NCBI GenBank assembly: GCA_005878515.1
Contig: VBLZ01000049.1
Coordinates: 1 to 5,790 of the forward strand
Length of the DNA: 5,790 bases
Reading direction: 5' to 3'
From: Methanobacteriota archaeon
GTDB lineage: Archaea; Thermoplasmatota; Thermoplasmata; RBG-16-68-12
Shown here: piece after piece, positions 1-5,499 of the stretch
How positions within the stretch are numbered: position 1 is the first letter of the stretch
Layout of the letters: the number at the start of each line of letters is the position of its first letter
Translations under genes and position numbers: made by a program
Notes under the pieces: generated by a model
The model's input: only the letters and a program-made list of their open reading frames with translations
Told to the model about the DNA's origin: nothing
Database searches by the model: none

Positions 1-558
1 CTGGTCCTCGATCATCCAGTCGTAAAGCTTCCGGACCCGGCGATCCTCGCCATATCCGAACCGCGTCAGCATTCGCGCGGTGTTCCCGACGATGCAGACC
101 TCCTCCGTGAAGAAGTTCACCTCGGAGCTGAGGTGCAGCTTGTACTCGAAAATGAGATCGGCCAGCCTTCGGATCCGCCGATCGGCCGCCGTGAGGCCGA
201 GGTCGGAGAGGATGATCCCCTTCCAGATCGACGAGCCGAAGCGGGGGAAGCGGAGGAAGCTGACCCACTCCCGGACGGTCCTCGGCTCATGGGCCTCCCA
301 GTAACCCGTGGGCTTCTGGGTCCTCAGGAGGTCCCGAGCCCAACCCACGCGACGGATCGTCGAGAGCGCCGCCTTCACATCCGGGTCGTCAGCCTTGCGG
401 TCTAGCAGATCCACCAACGCGTGGTATCGGACAGACGGCTGGGCTTCTTCGAGCAGCCAGTTTGTGACTTGAACATCCTGGCTGTCAACGATTTGAATGG
501 CCCCCTGCACGTTGCGCGATACCTCGCCGCGCACAGGTTTCGGAGCTATTTCAACCAT
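1..558 (-). CDS. Squalene-cyclase/prenyltransferase-repeat-like protein, N-terminal part (runs off window start)
   Basis: The minus strand is open from ATG 558-556 to base 1 (186 codons, no stop), so the gene continues beyond the window. An in-frame TAG lies about 130 bases upstream, and no other ATG, GTG or TTG falls between it and 558, which fixes the start. GAGG stands five bases before the ATG as a possible ribosome site. Residues 81-87 read QKPTGYW, matching the Q-x3-G-x-W core of the QW motif of squalene/hopene cyclases and related alpha-alpha barrels. Residues 155-159 (CIVGN) and the final YDWMIEDQ look like the start of another repeat. The sequence is helical and lacks a signal peptide. 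It resembles archaeal and bacterial proteins annotated only as prenyltransferase/squalene-oxidase repeat proteins. Substrate and activity are unknown. The acidic catalytic motif of true cyclases would lie outside the window, so a non-enzymatic helical-repeat role is possible. Confidence 0.72.
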   Translation of the reverse strand, partial: MVEIAPKPVRGEVSRNVQGAIQIVDSQDVQVTNWLLEEAQPSVRYHALVDLLDRKADDPDVKAALSTIRRVGWARDLLRTQKPTGYWEAHEPRTVREWVSFLRFPRFGSSIWKGIILSDLGLTAADRRIRRLADLIFEYKLHLSSEVNFFTEEVCIVGNTARMLTRFGYGEDRRVRKLYDWMIEDQ

Positions 559-818
559 GAGTGCCTCGCAGGAGGGCGCAATTGCGGCGGTGGGCGCATG
601 TACCGGTTGAGTTGGTCGTCCCTCCCGCGCCGGCCCCCTGTTGGACCAAACGAATCCCTGTTCAGGCCCGTCAGCATGATGCTACATTCGGCTGGCCGTC
701 ACGCACTTGACCGCCGAAGGGAGCCCGTGATAACCACCCCGAGAAACGTCGTTTTGTATGCGACTGTCAAGAAAGCGATTTTCGACAGTCCAGGTCTGCC
801 CTTCGGATCCGGTCCGGG
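559..818. other. Intergenic region between two minus-strand genes
   Basis: This 260-base stretch lies between the coiled-coil gene and the cyclase-like gene, both on the minus strand. Frames across it are short or are extensions of shadows from the flanking genes. The one structure I can support is the hairpin at 762-790. No convincing TATA box was found for the downstream gene, although its leader must start here if it has its own promoter. Confidence 0.6.
762..790 (-). terminator. Bulged hairpin downstream of coiled-coil gene (possible terminator or processing site)
   Basis: GACTGTC (762-768) is the exact reverse complement of GACAGTC (784-790). Inside it, GAAA (771-774) pairs with TTTC (780-783), leaving a two-base AA bulge and a five-base loop. 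On the minus strand it begins 28 bases after the coiled-coil stop codon. No T-run follows on the minus strand, so it is not a classical archaeal U-tract terminator. An mRNA-processing or 3'-end-stabilising hairpin, or a protein-binding palindrome, is equally possible. Confidence 0.4.
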
Positions 819-1865
819 CTACCTCGCAATCACCGCGGGCCGGAGGTCATCGAGGACCTCCGTGGCGAGGCGGATCGCGGTTTCGTACTTGCCGGCTTGA
901 ACTGCATCCTTCGCAAGCTTCAGCGTGTTGCGCATCTCGCCGACGTTCCGGCCACTATCTCGGGCGCGCTTCCACGCCTCGATGGCCCGGGTCAATCGGT
1001 CCATCGCCTCGGCTCTCGTAACCGCGGGTCTCTCTTCGGGTTCCGGTGTATTTTCGGCCTCGACCGGCTCAGGAACCGTCGGGGTCACGATCGGCATAGG
1101 AGGCGGGGGAGACTCCGTCGGTGCGGGAGGTTCGTCCGCCGGAGGCGGGCTCGGCCGTTCGGCCTCCCGCGGCCCGACGTCCGCCGCCTCGATGACCGTG
1201 GCGAGGTACCGCTGCGCCTCGAGGAGGCTTTCCTCCTTGGCCGCGAGTTCCTGACGCTGTGCCGCGAGCCGGTCTGTCTCGTCTCTGAAGACCGACTCGA
1301 GCTGGGCGAGGGACCCGTGCAGCTCCGCGGACGCTTCCTGCCGGGCGTGCATCTGCTCGGTGATCGTTCGAAGTTCCTGCTCGCGCGTCTCGAACGCAAC
1401 TAGCCAGTCCTGTTGGAGCTTGACCAGCTCTTCCTCGCGATTCACGATCGCCAGAAACTTCGCCTCGGCCTCTCGCATCCTTCCGATCATTTCCCGATCG
1501 AGGCGTTCCACGTTGCGTTCGGCCTGCGTCAGAGCCTTCTCGCGTGCCGCCAAGTCATTCGCCGCATCCTGGAATCGTGTCTGTTCGGCCGAGAGATTCT
1601 CCCGGTCGGCTCGGATCGTCGCGAGGTCTTGGTCCACGGACGCGCGAGCGGCCCGGACCTCGTTTCTCTCCCCGTCGATGGCTTGACGTTCGGCCTCCAG
1701 CCGCGCCGCTCGCTGCTCCAGATCTTGCCGCTCCGAGTCGAGCTGCGCCCTGAGGGCATTGAGTTCCTTGGCGCGGGCGTCGAGAGCCGCTTTCATCCCT
1801 TGCATCTTCGAGGCGGACGCCCGGACGGCGTCGACCAAGAACGGTGGCGCTTGTTCGGTTGACAT
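819..1865 (-). CDS. Long coiled-coil protein with proline-rich linker and helical C-terminal domain
   Basis: Complete 348-residue protein, ATG at 1865-1863, with AAGGGGAT just upstream as a plausible ribosome site. Three parts are visible. Residues about 12-228 are an almost unbroken heptad-like helix rich in Glu, Arg, Gln and Ala, with essentially no proline. Residues about 231-282 are a flexible acidic linker with many prolines, including runs such as PSPPP and PPPP. Residues about 283-345 form a compact helical domain (AIEAWKRARDSG, KLAKDAVQAGKYETAIRLATEVLDDL). That domain resembles short TPR-like helical hairpins in archaeal coiled-coil proteins, where a helix ending near AGKYETA recurs. 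There is no signal peptide or membrane segment, so it is probably cytoplasmic. It has no catalytic motif and I do not recognise a named family; a scaffold, SMC-like or cytoskeletal role is inference. It has its own TATA-like promoter. Confidence 0.88.
   Translation of the reverse strand: MSTEQAPPFLVDAVRASASKMQGMKAALDARAKELNALRAQLDSERQDLEQRAARLEAERQAIDGERNEVRAARASVDQDLATIRADRENLSAEQTRFQDAANDLAAREKALTQAERNVERLDREMIGRMREAEAKFLAIVNREEELVKLQQDWLVAFETREQELRTITEQMHARQEASAELHGSLAQLESVFRDETDRLAAQRQELAAKEESLLEAQRYLATVIEAADVGPREAERPSPPPADEPPAPTESPPPPMPIVTPTVPEPVEAENTPEPEERPAVTRAEAMDRLTRAIEAWKRARDSGRNVGEMRNTLKLAKDAVQAGKYETAIRLATEVLDDLRPAVIAR
841..862. repeat. Perfect 8-bp inverted repeat in 3' end of coiled-coil gene
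   Basis: CGGAGGTC (841-848) and GACCTCCG (855-862) are exact reverse complements around a six-base spacer. They lie inside the coding sequence, 20 bases before the stop codon, in codons for the segment EVLDDLRP. The repeat may be chance arising from GAG/CTC-rich codons, or a 3'-end RNA hairpin acting together with the one at 762-790. Confidence 0.4.
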
Positions 1866-1912
1866 AGCTATCCCCTTCGACTGAACGTGACGGAATCGGG
1901 TCTCCTCATTCA

Positions 1913-1920
1913 GTTATAAA
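1913..1920 (-). promoter_or_regulatory. Archaeal TATA-like box for coiled-coil gene
   Basis: On the minus strand the sequence reads TTTATAAC, one of the most A/T-rich octamers in an otherwise GC-rich region. It lies about 50 bases upstream of ATG 1865. With the usual TATA-to-start distance of roughly 25 bases, transcription would begin near 1890 and leave a leader of about 25 bases containing the AAGGGGAT ribosome site. The upstream B-recognition element is weak. Confidence 0.6.
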
Positions 1921-1987
1921 CGATTGGGCCAAGAAATCGGCCGTGACAATAACGGATCGAGCCCAGCGGGCATACCGGCGACACCCG

Positions 1988-2170
1988 GCTGAGTGTAGCT
2001 ACAAATGGGGACGCTCAGCGATGCCCGACGACCTCGTGATCGGGTCAGGCCGGTCGGTGGACGGTGGTACCTCCTCCGGCCGCTTGGCCCCCACCCCGAG
2101 ACCAGGGCGGCAGGCACGGGATGAGAGGACTCACGGCCCGGAGAATCGACAGACTTCGGTCTCCGGGCCG
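1988..2170. other. Cluster of hairpins, possible structured leader or small RNA
   Basis: Four inverted repeats follow one another. 1988-1996 pairs with 2011-2019 (nine pairs, one G-U). 2023-2028 pairs with 2040-2045 (six pairs, one G-U). GGCCGG 2048-2053 pairs with CCGGCC 2076-2081. CGGCCCGGAGA 2134-2144 pairs with 2160-2170 (eleven perfect pairs, 15-base loop). The last can refold on the plus strand into an outer CGGCCCGG stem (2134-2141/2163-2170) plus an inner AGAC-UUCG-GUCU hairpin at 2151-2162. Such density suggests a folded RNA, either the 5' leader of the GTPase mRNA or an independent small RNA. The UUCG loop favours the plus strand. I match it to no known RNA family. Confidence 0.4.
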
Positions 2171-2224
2171 AAACGTCCCCGGTCGCGAACCTTCATCTCA
2201 CTCGAGTCCGTACGCGGCGCGTCG

Positions 2225-2992
2225 ATGGCCCGCAATCTGTACTTCCTCGGCACCGCGGGGTCCGGGAAGTCCACGATGGTCTACGCGTTCCAGCTCTGGA
2301 TGAACTCCCAAGGCCTTGACTGCGTGACCGTGAACCTCGATCCGGGCGCGGAGGCCCTTCAATACTCGCCCGACCTCGACGTCCGCGACTACGTCAATCT
2401 GGAGGAAGTCATGGCCGAACAGGGTCTCGGTCCGAACGGGGCCCAGGTCGCCGCCGCGGACATGGCCGCGATGAACGCGAAGGAACTCGCGGACGTCCTC
2501 GAGACGTTTGAAACGAACTACGTCCTGATCGATACGCCGGGCCAGATCGAACTCTTCACTTTCCGGGCCTCCGGTCCGGTCCTGATCGATGCGTTCGGAC
2601 GCGCGGATTCCGCGCTCGTCTATCTCAACGATCCGGCCCTCGTGCGGACCGCCAGCGGCTTCATCTCGTCCGTGCTCCTGAACGCGACGGTCCAGTTCCG
2701 CCACGGGTTGCCCTTTATCAACGTCCTGAGCAAGGCGGATCTCCTCCCGGAACCCGAGCTCGAGAAGATCGTGAAATGGTCGTTGGATCCGTTCGCCCTG
2801 TATGAGGCCCTCTTCGAAGACACCGCGACACCGAAGACCCTCCTCGATGTCGAATTCCTAAAGAGCATGGAGACGATCGGCGTCTACCGCCGCGTCCACC
2901 CGGTGTCCTCGGAACTGACGTTCGGCTTCGAGGAGATCTACAGTCAGGTCCAGCAGACCTTCGAGGGCGGCGAGGACCTGTCGAAGGACTGA
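2225..2992 (+). CDS. Archaeal GPN-loop GTPase
   Basis: A 255-residue protein, matching the usual size of single-domain archaeal GPN GTPases. All signature motifs are visible: P-loop GTAGSGKST (9-17), NLDPG (37-41), the family-defining Gly-Pro-Asn insertion (69-71, in GLGPNGA), DTPGQIE switch II (103-109), guanine-specificity SKAD (169-172), and HPVSS (225-229) as the G5 region. Members bind GTP as homodimers in the cytoplasm. Eukaryotic relatives (GPN1-3) help assemble or import RNA polymerase II, while the archaeal role is not settled. I chose ATG 2225 because MARNLYFLG directly precedes the P-loop, as is standard in the family. The same frame is open upstream to 1943, but the extra 94 residues look non-coding. 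No strong ribosome site precedes 2225. It is convergent with the reductase gene and its stop is 32 bases from that gene's end. Confidence 0.95.
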   Translation: MARNLYFLGTAGSGKSTMVYAFQLWMNSQGLDCVTVNLDPGAEALQYSPDLDVRDYVNLEEVMAEQGLGPNGAQVAAADMAAMNAKELADVLETFETNYVLIDTPGQIELFTFRASGPVLIDAFGRADSALVYLNDPALVRTASGFISSVLLNATVQFRHGLPFINVLSKADLLPEPELEKIVKWSLDPFALYEALFEDTATPKTLLDVEFLKSMETIGVYRRVHPVSSELTFGFEEIYSQVQQTFEGGEDLSKD

Positions 2993-2996
2993 GCGC

Positions 2997-3010
2997 GGAT
3001 CGTCCGATCC
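2997..3010. terminator. Small hairpin between convergent genes
   Basis: GGATC (2997-3001) pairs with GATCC (3006-3010) around GTCC, just after the GTPase stop and before the end of the opposing reductase gene. The stem is only five pairs and no T-run follows on either strand, so a shared terminator role is only suggested by its position in the 32-base convergent gap. Confidence 0.25.
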
Positions 3011-3024
3011 CGAGCGGTGCCGAA

Positions 3025-4239
3025 TCACAAAAGGCCGTCGAACGCCTTGAGGACCTCGGGATACTTCGCGCGAATTGCTTCCAGGACGGCGGAGATGGAG
3101 AGCCGATCGACGCCGATTTCAGAGACGGCCCGTAGGACCTTGTTGATCGTCTCGTCGTCGACGCGGATGAGACGCTCCTTGATCAGGTAATGCCGCGCGA
3201 GCTCCTCCTCCATTCGCGCGCGCCACTTCGCATCGTAGGCTCGAAGCGCCTCCTCCGCCGCCTCTCCCTCGATTGCGTCCGCGGCGACTTCCCCCGCGTA
3301 CCGCCCGGACAAACAGCCGTTGAGGATTCCGCCTCCCGTGAGGGGGTCAATCAATCGGGCCGCATCGCCCGCCAACAAGACCCCCGGAGCGACAGTCCGC
3401 TCCAGCGGCAGAGAGACACTGACCGCTCCTGCCACCTCCTCGACGATCTCGCCTCGGGCGAGTCCCGGGGTTCGCGCGATGAGCCGGTCCAGATACTTCT
3501 TGGCATCTGCGCGCTCCCGGATCTTCGAGAGGTTCACGCCGATCCCGACGTTGGCCACATCCGTGTCCTTCCAGAACACCCACGCGTAGCCGCCGGGGGC
3601 GCAGCTGCCGAGGTAGAAGTCGTTCAGCCGCGCATCGCCATTGACACCCACCAGAGTGTATTGCAGGCAGGCGTCGATGTCCCTCGTTCGCAGAGGGGTC
3701 TCGAGGCCCGCCCAGCGTCCGACTTGGCTCTCGAAGCCGTCGGCACCGATGACCACCTTCGCGTGAACGTCGAACGTCTCGCCCATGTGCTCGCACCGCG
3801 CACCGACGACGCGCCCGTCCTCCTGGAGGAGCGCGACCGCGCTGGTCTTGATCATGATCTCGGAGCCGGCCTTTGCGGCCTCGCGTGCGAGGAACCGGTC
3901 GAACAGATCCCGCTCCAAGATGTATCCGCATTCGTTGCCGGCACGAGTCTCATCGAGGACCAGCGTCGTCCCGTCGGGCGCGATGATGCGCGCCCCGTCA
4001 ACCTCGTGACAGATGAACTCCTGGTTCGGCGTCAGCCCGATCTCCGCGAGCCACCGTTTCGCGACGCCTTCCCCGCATCGGACCGGCGTACCGATCTCGG
4101 ATCGCTTCTCAATCAAGAGGACGTCGGCCCCGCCGAGGGCCGCATACTTCGCGGCGGTGCTCCCGGTCGGACCCGCGCCGACCACAAGCACATCGATCTG
4201 GTGGTCCATTCGCGTAGGTCCGATTCCGTCGGACTTCAT
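3025..4239 (-). CDS. Geranylgeranyl reductase family FAD-dependent oxidoreductase
   Basis: A 404-residue flavoprotein. Residues 16-45 form the N-terminal dinucleotide-binding fold with GAGPTG (21-26) and a terminal acidic residue in LLIEK. PVRCGEG (52-58) is the conserved cysteine-containing segment of the family. IGADG (164-168) and GDAARLIDPLTGGGI (291-305) are the further FAD-contact motifs. PGGYAWVFW (215-223) matches the substrate-site motif PxxYxWxFP except that Trp replaces the last Pro. Characterised archaeal members hydrogenate the geranylgeranyl chains of membrane ether lipids at the membrane surface; paralogues act on other isoprenoids, so the substrate here is uncertain. ATG 4239 gives a ten-residue extension; ATG 4209 (MDHQIDVLVVGAG) gives the more typical short N-terminus. 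Neither start has a clear ribosome site. It is divergent from the PhoU-like regulator. Confidence 0.92.
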   Translation of the reverse strand: MKSDGIGPTRMDHQIDVLVVGAGPTGSTAAKYAALGGADVLLIEKRSEIGTPVRCGEGVAKRWLAEIGLTPNQEFICHEVDGARIIAPDGTTLVLDETRAGNECGYILERDLFDRFLAREAAKAGSEIMIKTSAVALLQEDGRVVGARCEHMGETFDVHAKVVIGADGFESQVGRWAGLETPLRTRDIDACLQYTLVGVNGDARLNDFYLGSCAPGGYAWVFWKDTDVANVGIGVNLSKIRERADAKKYLDRLIARTPGLARGEIVEEVAGAVSVSLPLERTVAPGVLLAGDAARLIDPLTGGGILNGCLSGRYAGEVAADAIEGEAAEEALRAYDAKWRARMEEELARHYLIKERLIRVDDETINKVLRAVSEIGVDRLSISAVLEAIRAKYPEVLKAFDGLL

Positions 4240-4279
4240 GAGGATTTGGGAGTCACTCTTTTCGAACGCCCGATGTGGA

Positions 4280-4293
4280 GGCCCGCAAGGGCC
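4280..4293 (+). repeat. GNRA-capped hairpin in divergent intergenic region
   Basis: GGCCC (4280-4284) and GGGCC (4289-4293) pair perfectly around GCAA, a GNRA tetraloop when read on the plus strand (UUGC on the minus strand). It lies about 90 bases upstream of the regulator start and about 40 upstream of the reductase start. It could belong to a leader RNA or be an operator-like palindrome. Confidence 0.35.
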
Positions 4294-4350
4294 GCTTAGC
4301 TCGGGACTTCGACGATCCGCCGTGATGCTTGCTCCGAGTCGAACTGCGTA

Positions 4351-4360
4351 CGTATTTGTT
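4351..4360 (+). promoter_or_regulatory. Candidate promoter of AbrB-PhoU gene
   Basis: The run CGTATTTGTT is the most A/T-rich stretch before ATG 4383. Its centre is about 27 bases upstream of the ATG, which would place transcription initiation at or next to the start codon and give a leaderless mRNA. That is common in archaea and consistent with the absence of a ribosome site here. The match to the TATA consensus is poor. Confidence 0.3.
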
Positions 4361-4382
4361 TGCGTCAGTACTTACACGGCCC

Positions 4383-5486
4383 ATGGAGCTGGAAACCCGG
4401 AAGGTCCAGAAACTCGGGTACTCGAGTCTCGGGGTCTCCCTCCCAAAAGACTGGGCGGCGTCCAACGGCATTCGGCCGGGTGCCCTCGTGAGCCTGGCGA
4501 TCGAGGACGACGGGAGCCTTCGCGTGCGGGTCGGCCCCCTCGAGGAGTACCCCGTGGCGGCCGAGGCCACGATCGATGCGGACGAATGGAGCGGGCCCGA
4601 GGCGCTGACGCGGATGATCACCGGCAACTACATCGTCGGTTGCAACACGATTCGCCTCCGGAGCCGGGAAGAACTCTCCCCGAGCCAGTTACAAGAAATC
4701 CACGAGGCCGTCCGAGGCCTCACGGGGCTCACGATCGTCAATCAGGGCCCCAAGTTCGTCACGATCGAGAACTTCGTCGAGCCGACGCGCTTCCCCATCG
4801 ATGGTCTGCTCCGACGGCTGCACTATTTGACGTCGCGCATGGAGAAGCTCGCGCTCGGTGTGATCGCTGGCGACGCAAAGGGAAACATCGAGGAGGTCGC
4901 GCGGATGGAGCTCGAGGTCGACCGCCTGTACTGGCTCGTCGTGCGGCAGCTGCTCCTCGCGGCCCAGAACCGAACGATCTCGGGACGGATTGGGGTCACG
5001 GAGCCGCGGCACCTCCTCGGGGATCGCGTCGTCACGGTCGGCCTGGAGAACGTGGGCGACCTGTGGGAAGAATTGGCCGCGGGGGTCGCTCCATTCCTGA
5101 AGCCGAACCGACGGATCCCGAGGGAATTCGCGAAGACGATCGCCAACCTGAAGGGGAAAATTGAGGAGGTGATCGAGCTCACGATGACCGCGTTCTTCGC
5201 GAACGACTTGGCGAAGGCCAATGAGGCACTCGACCGCCAAGCTGCGTTGACCCGGGACATTCGGGCCGCCGCCGGCCCCGGTTCGAGGCCGCGCCATGGG
5301 CAGACGGGCGGTTCATCGCGATCGAACGGGTTGTTCCAGATCGTCCTTCGACCGCTCGAGCACGTTGCGAAGTACTACGGCAGCATCGCGCAGATTACGA
5401 TCAATCGGGCACTCGAACGTCCGGTGCGCCCACGGACGCCGGGAGTTGAGCCCCCTTCGACGGGGGAGCCAACGGACCGCCCGTGA
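4383..5486 (+). CDS. AbrB-like/PhoU-domain regulator (archaeal PhoU-type protein)
   Basis: A 367-residue protein. Residues 1-50 (MELETRKVQKLGYSSLGVSL, then PKDW) are the SpoVT/AbrB-type beta-strand segment found at the start of archaeal PhoU-like regulators. About 60-135 is a linking alpha/beta region ending in FVTIENF. About 138-200 is the first PhoU helical unit, with MELEVDRLYWLVVRQLL (175-191). About 215-345 is the second, ending LEHVAKYYGSIAQITIN (325-341). PhoU units usually carry acidic metal-binding clusters and regulate phosphate uptake; no pst transporter gene is near, so the signal sensed is uncertain. ATG 4383 is chosen because the AbrB segment starts there; an in-frame ATG at 4329 adds 18 residues unlike the family. 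Residues about 299-316 (Gly/Ser/Arg-rich) and 346-367 (Pro-rich) look disordered. Confidence 0.9.
   Translation: MELETRKVQKLGYSSLGVSLPKDWAASNGIRPGALVSLAIEDDGSLRVRVGPLEEYPVAAEATIDADEWSGPEALTRMITGNYIVGCNTIRLRSREELSPSQLQEIHEAVRGLTGLTIVNQGPKFVTIENFVEPTRFPIDGLLRRLHYLTSRMEKLALGVIAGDAKGNIEEVARMELEVDRLYWLVVRQLLLAAQNRTISGRIGVTEPRHLLGDRVVTVGLENVGDLWEELAAGVAPFLKPNRRIPREFAKTIANLKGKIEEVIELTMTAFFANDLAKANEALDRQAALTRDIRAAAGPGSRPRHGQTGGSSRSNGLFQIVLRPLEHVAKYYGSIAQITINRALERPVRPRTPGVEPPSTGEPTDRP
5451..5466. repeat. C5/G5 hairpin at 3' end of regulator gene
   Basis: CCCCC (5451-5455) pairs with GGGGG (5462-5466) around TTCGAC, inside the last codons of the regulator and about 18 bases before its stop. The opposing gene ends only 13 bases beyond that stop, so this may contribute to transcript ends in the tight convergent junction. 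There is no U-tract. Confidence 0.3.
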
Positions 5487-5499
5487 GTCCAATCGAAGT

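Larger units (their letters stand above)
1866..2224. other. Divergent intergenic region between coiled-coil and GPN GTPase genes
   Basis: About 360 bases separate the divergent starts at 1865 (minus) and 2225 (plus). The left end carries the TATA-like promoter of the coiled-coil gene at 1913-1920. The rest, especially 1988-2170, holds a series of inverted repeats. The plus frame leading into the GTPase is open from 1943, but its translation is low-complexity and Arg/Pro/Ser-rich, so I treat it as non-coding. No tRNA (no intact T-loop), 5S rRNA or SRP RNA signature was recognised on either strand. Confidence 0.6.

Noticed and set aside
421..900. 159-codon plus-strand frame across the 559-818 gap
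   Set aside because: It overlaps both flanking minus-strand genes antisense, has no recognisable motif and no promoter or ribosome site.
897..1862. Several plus-strand frames (897-1403, 1360-1686, 1413-1862) opposite the coiled-coil gene
   Set aside because: They are Arg/Ser/Leu-rich antisense readings of coiled-coil codons, with no domain features.
2040..2170. Possible 5S, SRP or RNase P RNA in the structured intergenic region
   Set aside because: The conserved sequence blocks of these RNAs were not found on either strand, so only a generic structured region is claimed.
1943..2224. In-frame 94-residue N-terminal extension of the GPN GTPase
   Set aside because: The family starts a few residues before the P-loop, as MARNLYFLG does. 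The extension is Arg/Pro/Ser-rich without domain character and coincides with strong inverted repeats.
3190..4299. 369-codon open frame on the plus strand opposite the reductase
   Set aside because: It is a GC-rich antisense shadow. The minus-strand frame has full FAD and substrate motifs, while this one has none and is rich in Arg, Asp and Pro.
4287..4350. Possible tRNA, suggested by GCTTAGCTC followed by GTCGAAC
   Set aside because: There is no D-stem partner for AGCTC, no proper T-arm pairing and no acceptor stem on either strand.
4013..5164. 383-codon plus-strand frame overlapping the reductase start and the regulator
   Set aside because: The translation becomes a low-complexity Arg/Gly/Pro sequence over the regulator, where the recognised AbrB-PhoU frame is the real gene.
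4689..5297. 202-codon minus-strand frame opposite the regulator
   Set aside because: It is an antisense shadow of the PhoU-like gene and has no motif.
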